From: Candidatus Omnitrophota bacterium
GTDB taxonomy: Bacteria; Omnitrophota; Gorgyraeia; Gygaellales; Profunditerraquicolaceae
Direction: 5' to 3'
DNA: 7,756 bases
Assembly (NCBI GenBank): GCA_028716305.1
Contig: JAQUQA010000057.1
Coordinates: 1-7,756, forward strand
The translations under genes and the position numbers were made by a program. The first letter of the stretch is position 1; each line of letters opens with the position of its first letter. The notes below the pieces were generated by a model, which had not been told where the DNA came from, did not search any database, and saw only the letters and a program-made list of their open reading frames with translations. This document shows positions 1 through 6,213 of this stretch, in pieces.

Positions 1-1
1 G

Positions 2-712
2 CAGGTCGCGGTTTTTGATACCGCCTTCCACCAAAGCCTGCCCGAGTATGCCTATGTTTACGGGATACCGTATCGGTTTTATGCGCAGTCAAGGATCCGT
101 AAATACGGCTTTCACGGGACCAGCCATCATTACGTGGCAGTCGAGGCCGCCCGGATCATTAAAAGGCCGCTGGATAAATTGAAGATCATCACCTGCCATC
201 TCGGTAACGGCTGCAGTATTACCGCGGTAAAATACGGTAAGTCGGTGGACACCAGCATGGGGTTTACTCCTTTGGAAGGTTTGGTCATGGGGACCCGCTG
301 CGGCGACATCGACCCGGCGTTGATCACCTACCTGATGCGGGAATTTAAACTGGGGGCCGACCAGATCGACAGCCTGCTGAATAAGGAAAGCGGTCTCAAG
401 GGGATCTCCGGATTAAGTAACGACATGCGCGCCCTGGAAAAAAAATACACGACCGATAAGCGCGCGAAACTGGCAATAGATATTTTTGTTTACCGGATCA
501 GGAAGTATATCGGCTCATATATCGCGGTAATGGGCGGCGTGGACGCGGTAGTTTTTACCGCCGGTATCGGGGAGCACCAGACGGGGATCAGGACAAGGGT
601 ATGCCGGGACGCGTTTGCCTTCCTGAAGAAAAAACCGAGGATCATGGTTGTTCCGACCGATGAAGAATTGATGATTGCCAGGCAGTCTTATCGCCTGGTA
701 AAAGGAGAATAG
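2..712 (+). CDS. ackA: Acetate kinase, C-terminal ~236 residues (5' end outside window)
   Basis: Acetate kinase interconverts acetate + ATP and acetyl phosphate + ADP in the cytoplasm, the last step of acetate formation from acetyl-CoA with Pta. The reading frame is open from base 2, so the gene enters from the left; about 160 residues of a ~400-residue family are missing. Family signatures are visible in order: VAVFDTAFHQ, then YGFHGTSHHYV (His codon at 113), the phosphate motif HLGNG (from 197), VDTSMGFTPLEGL, and GTRCGDIDP with the transition-state Arg codon at 296. These are followed by the adenosine-side motif VFTAGIGEH and a C-terminal PTDEELMIAR with the acidic pair encoded from 662. 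Cys replaces a small residue in NGCSI and GTRCGD, which looks tolerable. An ATG-initiated reading from 134 would drop the HGTSH motif and is not the true start. No pta is seen. The stop TAG lies 5 bases before panD. Confidence 0.96.
   Translation, partial: QVAVFDTAFHQSLPEYAYVYGIPYRFYAQSRIRKYGFHGTSHHYVAVEAARIIKRPLDKLKIITCHLGNGCSITAVKYGKSVDTSMGFTPLEGLVMGTRCGDIDPALITYLMREFKLGADQIDSLLNKESGLKGISGLSNDMRALEKKYTTDKRAKLAIDIFVYRIRKYIGSYIAVMGGVDAVVFTAGIGEHQTGIRTRVCRDAFAFLKKKPRIMVVPTDEELMIARQSYRLVKGE
701..707 (+). promoter_or_regulatory. Ribosome binding site of panD (AAAGGAG)
   Basis: AAAGGAG is a strong Shine-Dalgarno match inside the last codons of ackA, 10 bases before the ATG at 718. It supports that ATG rather than the in-frame ATG at 730, and indicates translation coupled to ackA. 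Confidence 0.75.
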
Positions 713-717
713 ACAAA

Positions 718-1068
718 ATGTTACGCACGATGCTGAAATCCAAAATTCACCGGGCAGTGGTCACTGGGTCAAACCTTCATTATAAAGGCAGTATTACTAT
801 TGATGCCGGATTGATGCGCAAGGCCGATATTATCCCCGGGGAAAAGGTGGAAATCCTTAACCTGCACAACGGGCACCGGCTGGAGACTTATGCTATCGAG
901 GGTAAGGCGGGTTCCGGTGTAATCTGCCTGAACGGTGCGGCTGCCAGGGGTGTCTGCGTGGGGGATAAGATTATCATAGTTTCCTATGTGCTTTGTGAAG
1001 ATGCCGAGGCAAAAAAACTTAAAGCCAGGATAGTGACCGTCAATGAAAAAAATAGAATTAAAGATTAG
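718..1068 (+). CDS. panD: Aspartate 1-decarboxylase proenzyme
   Basis: PanD decarboxylates L-aspartate to beta-alanine, the amine half of pantothenate and thus of CoA. It is a pyruvoyl enzyme made by self-cleavage. The 116 residues match the family's usual size (~115-130). The N-terminus MLRTMLKSKIHR carries the conserved Lys9 and His11. The cleavage site is Tyr22-Lys23-Gly24-Ser25, where Ser25 would become the pyruvoyl group, and Arg54, Thr57, Tyr58 and Asn72 of the NGAAA loop sit at the numbering of the E. coli enzyme. All residues needed for maturation and catalysis therefore appear intact. No panB, panC or panE is in the window. The 3' end overlaps def by 26 bases. The neighbour ackA shares only the broad acetyl-CoA/CoA theme, which is inference. 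Confidence 0.97.
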   Translation: MLRTMLKSKIHRAVVTGSNLHYKGSITIDAGLMRKADIIPGEKVEILNLHNGHRLETYAIEGKAGSGVICLNGAAARGVCVGDKIIIVSYVLCEDAEAKKLKARIVTVNEKNRIKD

Positions 1069-1528
1069 GACTTTTCCGGATCCCATACTGGCCGGGGTAG
1101 CCAAACAGGTGTTGAAGGTTAGTGATTATCACCGTCAGCTGATGATCGAGATGGCCAGGTTGATGTATGAAGTTTCCGGAGTGGGGTTGGCCGCTGTCCA
1201 GGTTGGCGTCAGCGAGGCATTATTCGTAGCCGACGCGGGAAGCGGGCTTTACAAGCTGATCAACCCCAAGGTCCTTAAACAGGAAGGGACCGAGACGCTG
1301 GAAGAGGGCTGTCTGAGCCTCCCCGGGATAGGTGTTTCAGTAAAAAGGGCGCAAAAAATTATCCTCCAGGCGCTTGATGAAAATGGCCGGACCGTGCAGA
1401 TCGAAGCCGAGGGCCTGTTGGCGCGTGTTTTTCAACATGAGATCGACCATTTAAACGGCATGTTGATCCTTGATCACGCCCCGATGGCGCTGAGGGCCAA
1501 GATCGAAAAAAAGATGAAAAATTATTAA
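1043..1528 (+). CDS. def: Peptide deformylase
   Basis: Def removes the formyl group from the initiator methionine of nascent proteins at the ribosome exit. The 161-residue protein has all three family motifs: GVGLAAVQVG (residues 46-55, oxyanion Gln53), EGCLSLP (88-94, metal ligand Cys90) and QHEIDHLNG (131-139, metal ligands His132 and His136, catalytic Glu133). The conserved N-terminal FPDPIL stretch (11-16) supports the start. The metal is probably Fe2+, as in most members, although sequence cannot show this. The ATG lies inside the end of panD (26-base overlap), with a modest AGGA at 1027-1030 as ribosome site, so its translation is probably coupled to panD. fmt, often next to def in other bacteria, is not here. 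The C-terminus is short and basic (KIEKKMKNY), typical of the compact forms. Confidence 0.97.
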   Translation: MKKIELKIRTFPDPILAGVAKQVLKVSDYHRQLMIEMARLMYEVSGVGLAAVQVGVSEALFVADAGSGLYKLINPKVLKQEGTETLEEGCLSLPGIGVSVKRAQKIILQALDENGRTVQIEAEGLLARVFQHEIDHLNGMLILDHAPMALRAKIEKKMKNY

Positions 1529-1532
1529 GGAG
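1527..1532 (+). promoter_or_regulatory. Ribosome binding site of the Cys-rich small gene (AAGGAG)
   Basis: AAGGAG overlaps the def stop codon (TAA 1526-1528) and lies 13 bases before the ATG at 1546. The spacing is slightly long but the core is strong. It is good evidence that the 65-codon gene is translated. Confidence 0.6.
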
Positions 1533-1545
1533 ACCTTCTTCTATA

Positions 1546-1743
1546 ATGAACAGCTGCCCCAATCAAAAAAGAAATTTGCAGGATTGCAATTGCAGCTATG
1601 GCGCGTGTTCCCGTAAAGGGTTATGTTGTGAATGCCTGCGCTACCATCGTCAAAATAGAGAAATCCCCGCCTGTTTTTTTCCCGATGAATCCGAAAAAAC
1701 CTATGATCGCTCGATCACGGCATTTATCCGGGCCAACCAATGA
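1546..1743 (+). CDS. Small cysteine-rich protein, DUF6485-like
   Basis: This 65-residue protein has eight cysteines: 4, 14, 16, 21, 27, 28, 30 and 43. Their spacing (CxC, then C-x5-CCxC, then a lone Cys) looks like a metal or Fe-S cluster site. The pattern C-P-N...DCNC.Y..CSRKGLCCECLRYHR...IPACFFP...EKTYDRSI resembles, from memory, the uncharacterised family DUF6485 found in anaerobic bacteria. No signal peptide or membrane segment is present, so it should be cytoplasmic. The TGA stop shares ATGA with the lipA start (4-base overlap), so lipA translation is probably coupled to it. A role in metal or cluster supply to its neighbours (Def needs iron, LipA needs two Fe-S clusters) is only a guess from context. 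That it is a real gene is supported by the ribosome site, the tight packing and the family-like pattern. Confidence 0.85.
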   Translation: MNSCPNQKRNLQDCNCSYGACSRKGLCCECLRYHRQNREIPACFFPDESEKTYDRSITAFIRANQ

Positions 1744-2615
1744 ACCACTCTCCAGCGGCTCTAACTAGGTTGCCGGAATGGTTCCGTCAGGAGATCCCCG
1801 GGGATCTTTCAGACGGCCGGCTGGAGCTGATCTCCGGCCTTAACCTGCATACCGTCTGCCAGGAGGCGCGTTGTCCTAATCTAGAGCAGTGTTTTAGGCG
1901 GCAGGAGCTTACCTTTTTGATCCTGGGAGACGTCTGCACGAGGAGTTGCGCTTTTTGCGCGATAAAGAAAAGCAAAGGTCAGCCTTTGCCCCTGGATACC
2001 GATGAGCCGCTGCGTGTCGCTCAGGCGGTGGAAAAACTAAAGCTTAAATACGTGGTAGTTACTTCGGTAACCAGGGATGACCTGCCGGATTCCGGGGCCG
2101 GCATATTCGCGAAAACGATCACGGCAATACGCGGGCTGGACCTGCTGGCAAAAATAGAAGTTTTGATCCCCGACCTGGGAGGAAGCCCTCTAAGCCTAAA
2201 GACGATTGTCAATGCCTCGCCGGATGTCTTGGCGCATAACCTGGAGACCGTGCCGCGGCTCTATCCGGCATTAAGGCCGCAGGCGAATTACAAACATTCT
2301 TTGCGGTTGTTATCGACGGCCAAAGATTTTTCTTCGGCATTGCGCACCAAGTCTTCTCTGATGCTGGGGCTGGGCGAAAAAGAGGCGGAGATTATTTCGG
2401 TAATGGAGGACCTGCGCCGGCACCACTGTGATTGCCTTACCCTGGGGCAGTACCTTGCCCCTTCGGGAGGGCATTTTCCGGTTCGGGAATTCATCCCTCC
2501 GGAGGCATTCCGGCGTTATCGCCTGATCGCCGAAGGGTTGGGTTTTAAGGCGGTATCCTCCGGGCCACTGGTCAGGAGTTCCTATAAAGCGGAGCAATTG
2601 TATGCAGCAATATGA
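1740..2615 (+). CDS. lipA: Lipoyl synthase (radical SAM)
   Basis: LipA inserts two sulfur atoms into protein-bound octanoyl groups to make the lipoyl cofactor of 2-oxoacid dehydrogenases and the glycine cleavage H protein. The 291-residue sequence has both cluster motifs. The auxiliary cluster CX4CX5C is Cys40, Cys45 and Cys51 (CQEARCPNLEQC); its cluster is the sulfur donor. The radical-SAM CX3CX2C is Cys66, Cys70 and Cys73 (CTRSCAFC). The C-terminal RSSY (279-282), whose serine ligates the auxiliary cluster, is present. Further family blocks are VVVTSVTRDDLPDSGA and LMLGLGE. The N-terminal LPEWFR matches the usual KPxWLR start, supporting the ATG at 1740. There is no clear Shine-Dalgarno; the start overlaps the previous stop as ATGA, so re-initiation is likely. 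No lipB, lipM or lplA is in the window. It overlaps the TrxR-like gene by 14 bases. Confidence 0.97.
   Translation: MNHSPAALTRLPEWFRQEIPGDLSDGRLELISGLNLHTVCQEARCPNLEQCFRRQELTFLILGDVCTRSCAFCAIKKSKGQPLPLDTDEPLRVAQAVEKLKLKYVVVTSVTRDDLPDSGAGIFAKTITAIRGLDLLAKIEVLIPDLGGSPLSLKTIVNASPDVLAHNLETVPRLYPALRPQANYKHSLRLLSTAKDFSSALRTKSSLMLGLGEKEAEIISVMEDLRRHHCDCLTLGQYLAPSGGHFPVREFIPPEAFRRYRLIAEGLGFKAVSSGPLVRSSYKAEQLYAAI
2591..2594 (+). promoter_or_regulatory. Ribosome binding site of the TrxR-like gene (GGAG)
   Basis: GGAG inside the end of lipA, 7 bases before the ATG at 2602, fixes that start and places it within lipA (14-base overlap). Confidence 0.55.
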
Positions 2616-3534
2616 TTTGATCATTATCGGGGCAGGCCCGGCCGGGTTAACCGCGGGGCTCTATGCGGGAAGGTTCCAGATCAATACCTTGATCATGGAG
2701 AAGATCTCTTTCGGCGGCCAGATCACTCTTTCCTCCACGATCGAAAATTACCCGGGTTTTCCCGGAGGCATCTCTACTCATGAGCTGATGGATAAATTCA
2801 AGGCCCAGGTTGATGAGCTGGGCGTGAAGACGCAAGACTCCGAGGTAACAGAGATAATCCCGGAGAAGCAGGGCGCAGGCATCTTTTATCGGGTCAGGAG
2901 CACGCAAGGGGATTATCTCTGCAAGGCCCTGATCATTGCCAGCGGGGCGCAGGCCAGGAGATTGGGCGTTGACGGCGAAGAAAGGCTGATCGGCCGGGGA
3001 GTTTCTTATTGCGGGACATGCGACGGTCCGCTCTTTAGGAATAAAGAAGTGGTATTGATCGGCGGAGGGGACCGGGCGGTCGAAGAGGCAATTTTTTTGT
3101 CCGGATACGCCAATAAGGTCATTGTTGTTCACCGCCGCCAGGAGTTTCGCGCCTCAAAAATCCTGGTGGAGAGGGCAAAAAATAATCCCAGGATCAGTTT
3201 TGTCCTGGATAGCGTGGTCCGGAAGATCTGCGGCGAAAACAGGGTCGAGTCGGTTATTTTAAGCAATGTTAAGAGCCATCGGGAGACAACCGTCGAATGC
3301 CAGGGGGTTTTTGTTTTTGTCGGGATCGCTCCAAATACGGATTTTCTGAAAAAGGTTTTGCAAATTAACGAAGCGGGATTTATAATAACCAAACCCGACC
3401 AGGAAACTTCTTTGAGCGGGGTATTTGCCTGCGGTGATTGTATTGAAAAGAGTTTATACCAGGTGGTCAATGCCTGTGGTGAGGCGGCGGTAGCGGCTAA
3501 TTCCGCGCATAAGTATCTTTTTAATTTAGGTTAA
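2602..3534 (+). CDS. trxB: Thioredoxin-disulfide reductase-like flavoprotein
   Basis: Low-molecular-weight thioredoxin reductases pass electrons from NADPH through FAD and a CxxC pair to thioredoxin. The 310-residue length is typical. Visible features are the FAD fold GAGPAGL (10-16), GGQ (38-40) and ENYPGFPGG, then the redox pair Cys137-Gly-Thr-Cys140 followed by Asp141. The NADPH fold GGGDRAVEEA (154-163) comes next, with HRRxxFR (177-183) binding the 2'-phosphate, so NADPH is the likely donor. The C-terminal FAD motif GVFACGDC is unusual: where the family normally has AAGDV, this has Cys277 and Cys280. Cys292 follows in NACGEA, and the usual Arg-Gln pair reads Tyr286-Gln287. A standard TrxR is most likely, but a related reductase with another partner is possible, and no thioredoxin gene is in the window. 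The gene begins inside lipA. Confidence 0.88.
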   Translation: MQQYDLIIIGAGPAGLTAGLYAGRFQINTLIMEKISFGGQITLSSTIENYPGFPGGISTHELMDKFKAQVDELGVKTQDSEVTEIIPEKQGAGIFYRVRSTQGDYLCKALIIASGAQARRLGVDGEERLIGRGVSYCGTCDGPLFRNKEVVLIGGGDRAVEEAIFLSGYANKVIVVHRRQEFRASKILVERAKNNPRISFVLDSVVRKICGENRVESVILSNVKSHRETTVECQGVFVFVGIAPNTDFLKKVLQINEAGFIITKPDQETSLSGVFACGDCIEKSLYQVVNACGEAAVAANSAHKYLFNLG

Positions 3535-3538
3535 CCAG

Positions 3539-5332
3539 ATGACTAAATTACCTACGCATAACAAAAAATTAATCGAATGGGTCGAAAAAATGTCCAGGCT
3601 TTGCCGTCCGGATAAGATCATCTGGATCGACGGATCAGAGACCCAGAAAAGACAGCTGGAAGAGGAATCGCTGGCTACCGGGGAGTTTATTCCCTTGAAC
3701 CAGCAAAATTTGCCGGGTTGTTACCTGCATCGCACCGCCGTAGACGATGTCGCGCGCACCGAGCACCTTACTTTTATCTGTACCAAGAATAAGCATGATG
3801 CCGGTCCGACTAATAACTGGATGTCGCCTTTGGCCGCCTACCGCAAGGCAAGGGGGTATTTTAAGGACGCCATGCGCGGCAGGAACATGTATGTGATCCC
3901 TTTTTCCATGGGGCCGGTCGGTTCTGCGTTCAGCAAGATCGGCGTTGAACTGACGGATTCCCGCTATGTAGTATTGAATATGATGGTCATGACCAGGGTG
4001 GGAGAGGCGGTTCTGCGTCAGCTGGAAAAGGATGACCATTTTACCAAATGCCTGCATTCGAAAGCCGACTTGAATATCAACCGCCGGTTGATCCTGCATT
4101 TTCCCGAAGATAATACTATCTGGAGCGTAGGTTCCGGTTACGGTGGTAATGTGCTTTTAGGCAAGAAGTGCCTGTCATTACGCATTGCCAGCTTTCTGGC
4201 GCGCAAGGAACGCTGGTTTGCCGAACACATGTTGATCATGGGGATCGAAAAGCCGAACGGCCGGGTGCAGTATATCGCCGCGGCATTCCCCAGCGCCTGC
4301 GGAAAAACCAATCTGGCCATGCTGGTGCCTCCTGAGGGATTAAAAAGAAAAGGCTACCGGATCTGGACCGTAGGCGATGATATCGCCTGGATGCGCGTTG
4401 ATACCGACGGATCCCTTTGGGCGATCAATCCGGAAATGGGTTTTTTTGGCGTTGCTCCGGGAACCAACTCCAAGACCAACCCGAATATGGTGGAAACGAT
4501 CAAGAAAGACACGATCTACACCAATGTGCTGCTCAAGCCGGACGGAACGGTGTGGTGGGAAGGCGCGGACGGAGAAATTCCGGAAAACGGTATTGATTGG
4601 CAGGGCAGACCCTGGAAGCGGGGGATGCTGGATGCTAACGGCAAGCCGGTTCTCGGGGCGCATCCCAACAGCCGGTTTACCGCGCCGATTGTAAACTGTC
4701 CTTCGGCTTCATTCCGCCTGGAGCAGCATCACGGGGTGCCTATTTCGGCGATTATCTTTGGCGGCAAACGGGCGCACCTTACCCCTCTGGTCTGCGAGTC
4801 CTTTAATTGGCAGCACGGGGTTTTTGTCGGGGCGACCATGGGTTCTGAATTGACTGCCGCGCAGGTAGGCAAGATCGGCCAGGTGCGCCGCGACCCGATG
4901 GCAATGATCCCTTTTTGCGGTTATAACATGGCGTCTTACTTCAGGCATTGGCTGGAAATGGGAAGAAAAATGCCCAAGGCGCCGAAGATCTTTTCGGTCA
5001 ACTGGTTCAGGACGGACAAAAACGGCCGGTTTCTCTGGCCGGGGTTTGGCGAGAATCTGCGCGTGCTGGAATGGATCCTCGACCGTTGCGAAAACAAGGT
5101 CGGGGCGATCAAGACCCCCATAGGCTACACCCCGAACATTTACGATATTGATATGACCGGGATCAGCCTGCAGGAAGAGGCAATGGCCAGGTTACTGGAA
5201 GTCAACCGGCATGATTGGCAGGAAGAATTAAAGGGTGTAAGGTCATTCTTTCTGCAGTTTAAAAAAGACCTGCCCGAAGAACTTTGGCAGGAATATGAAG
5301 AACTCCATGCCCGTTTAAAATCTAATGAATAA
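3539..5332 (+). CDS. pckG: Phosphoenolpyruvate carboxykinase (GTP)
   Basis: This enzyme converts oxaloacetate + GTP to PEP + GDP + CO2, the entry to gluconeogenesis; anaerobes may run it towards carboxylation. The 597 residues are normal for the GTP-dependent class (~600), which is unrelated in length and motifs to the ATP enzyme. The kinase-1 loop FPSACGKTNLAM (250-261) contains the class-specific reactive Cys254 with Lys256 and Thr257. The kinase-2 motif VGDDIAWM (278-285) supplies the metal-binding Asp280 and Asp281. Further class blocks are GSGYGGNVLLGKKC, EMGFFGVAPGTN, TNPNM, and the late GYNMASYFRHWLEMG. The ATG at 3539 follows the previous stop by 4 bases, with only a weak TTAGG before it. 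The direction of the reaction cannot be told from sequence, nor is there any regulatory site. It ends in an 8-base overlap with purC. Confidence 0.98.
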   Translation: MTKLPTHNKKLIEWVEKMSRLCRPDKIIWIDGSETQKRQLEEESLATGEFIPLNQQNLPGCYLHRTAVDDVARTEHLTFICTKNKHDAGPTNNWMSPLAAYRKARGYFKDAMRGRNMYVIPFSMGPVGSAFSKIGVELTDSRYVVLNMMVMTRVGEAVLRQLEKDDHFTKCLHSKADLNINRRLILHFPEDNTIWSVGSGYGGNVLLGKKCLSLRIASFLARKERWFAEHMLIMGIEKPNGRVQYIAAAFPSACGKTNLAMLVPPEGLKRKGYRIWTVGDDIAWMRVDTDGSLWAINPEMGFFGVAPGTNSKTNPNMVETIKKDTIYTNVLLKPDGTVWWEGADGEIPENGIDWQGRPWKRGMLDANGKPVLGAHPNSRFTAPIVNCPSASFRLEQHHGVPISAIIFGGKRAHLTPLVCESFNWQHGVFVGATMGSELTAAQVGKIGQVRRDPMAMIPFCGYNMASYFRHWLEMGRKMPKAPKIFSVNWFRTDKNGRFLWPGFGENLRVLEWILDRCENKVGAIKTPIGYTPNIYDIDMTGISLQEEAMARLLEVNRHDWQEELKGVRSFFLQFKKDLPEELWQEYEELHARLKSNE

Positions 5333-6212
5333 AACACTGCTCAAGACGGATCTTAAAGAAATAAAATTCAAGGGGCGGGGCAAGGTCAGGGATATCTATG
5401 AACTCGCGGATAAGCTCCTGATTGTCTCTACGGACAGGATCTCCTGTTTTGATGTCGTGCTGGAAGATGCCATCCCCGGGAAAGGGGAGGTCCTCAACAG
5501 CATGTCCTGTTTCTGGTTTGACTTCTTAAAAGAGATCACCCCGAATCATTTTATCACGGCTGATATCAGTAAGTTCCCTCCTGAACTGAATAAATACAGG
5601 CAGGAGTTGTCCGGAAGGTCGATGCTGGTGGAAAAGGCCAGGCCATTGCCGGTAGAATGTATTGTGCGAGGGTATCTCTCCGGATCAGGGTGGAAGGAAT
5701 ATAAAAATAGCGGGTCTCTCTGCGGAATAAAACTTCCCGCGGGCTTAACGGAGTCGGGCAGGCTTGCGGAAGTGATCTTCACCCCTTCGACAAAAGCGGA
5801 ATCCGGGCATGATCAGAATGTTTCTTTGGATTATATCAGAGGCCTGATCGGAGAAGAGTATTCCCGGAAGATCAGGGAGTTGAGCATTGCCCTCTATCGC
5901 CAGGCAAGCGAATACGCGCTTTCCCGCGGGATCATCATCGCGGATACCAAATTTGAGTTCGGAGTATTCCAGGACCGGCTTATTTTGATCGATGAAGTAT
6001 TAACCCCGGATTCATCGCGTTTCTGGCCGAAAGAACTATACCGGCCCGGCAGGCCCCAGCCTAGCTTTGACAAGCAGTTTGTCCGTGACTATCTGGAAAC
6101 CCTGGATTGGGAGAAGAAGGCACCGGCACCCCGGCTCCCGCGGGAGATCATCGAGAAGACCAGTGCCAAATACCTGGAAGCATACAAAAAACTTACCGGA
6201 AAAGAGCTGTAA
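5325..6212 (+). CDS. purC: SAICAR synthase (phosphoribosylaminoimidazole-succinocarboxamide synthase)
   Basis: PurC joins CAIR and L-aspartate using ATP to give SAICAR in de novo purine synthesis. At 295 residues it is the long form (near 300) rather than the ~240-residue E. coli type. Motifs in order are GRGKVRDIYEL (17-27), STDRISCFDVVLEDAIPGKG (35-54, nucleotide site), VECIVRGYLSGSGWKEY (110-126) and the second family signature in LPAGLTESGRL. PSTKAESGHDQNVS (154-167), IIIADTKFEFG (203-213) and LIDEVLTPDSSRFWP (221-235) complete the active site. The start overlaps the pckG end by 8 bases and has no good Shine-Dalgarno, so coupling with pckG is likely. No other pur gene is adjacent. Nothing suggests truncation. 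Confidence 0.97.
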   Translation: MNKTLLKTDLKEIKFKGRGKVRDIYELADKLLIVSTDRISCFDVVLEDAIPGKGEVLNSMSCFWFDFLKEITPNHFITADISKFPPELNKYRQELSGRSMLVEKARPLPVECIVRGYLSGSGWKEYKNSGSLCGIKLPAGLTESGRLAEVIFTPSTKAESGHDQNVSLDYIRGLIGEEYSRKIRELSIALYRQASEYALSRGIIIADTKFEFGVFQDRLILIDEVLTPDSSRFWPKELYRPGRPQPSFDKQFVRDYLETLDWEKKAPAPRLPREIIEKTSAKYLEAYKKLTGKEL

Positions 6213-6213
6213 A

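Noticed and set aside
134..712. Acetate kinase starting at the codon at 134
   Set aside because: The frame is open to the window edge and the family motifs VAVFDTAFHQ and HGTSHHYV lie upstream of 134, so this is an internal codon.
2647..3132. 161-codon open frame on the - strand inside the TrxR-like gene
   Set aside because: It is fully antisense to a gene with intact motifs, resembles no family I recognise and has no ribosome site; it is a frame shadow. The same applies to the - strand frames at 769-1104, 2310-2624, 3129-3470, 3635-4099 and 4340-4663.
4377..4694. 105-codon + strand open frame within pckG
   Set aside because: It overlaps the conserved nucleotide-binding region of pckG in another frame and its product is low-complexity Arg/Pro/Thr sequence.
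6067..6213. N-terminal extension of the membrane protein from an ATG at 6067
   Set aside because: It lies wholly inside purC in another frame, its 49 residues are Arg/Pro/His-rich shadow sequence, and the GTG at 6214 immediately after the purC stop gives a normal family N-terminus.
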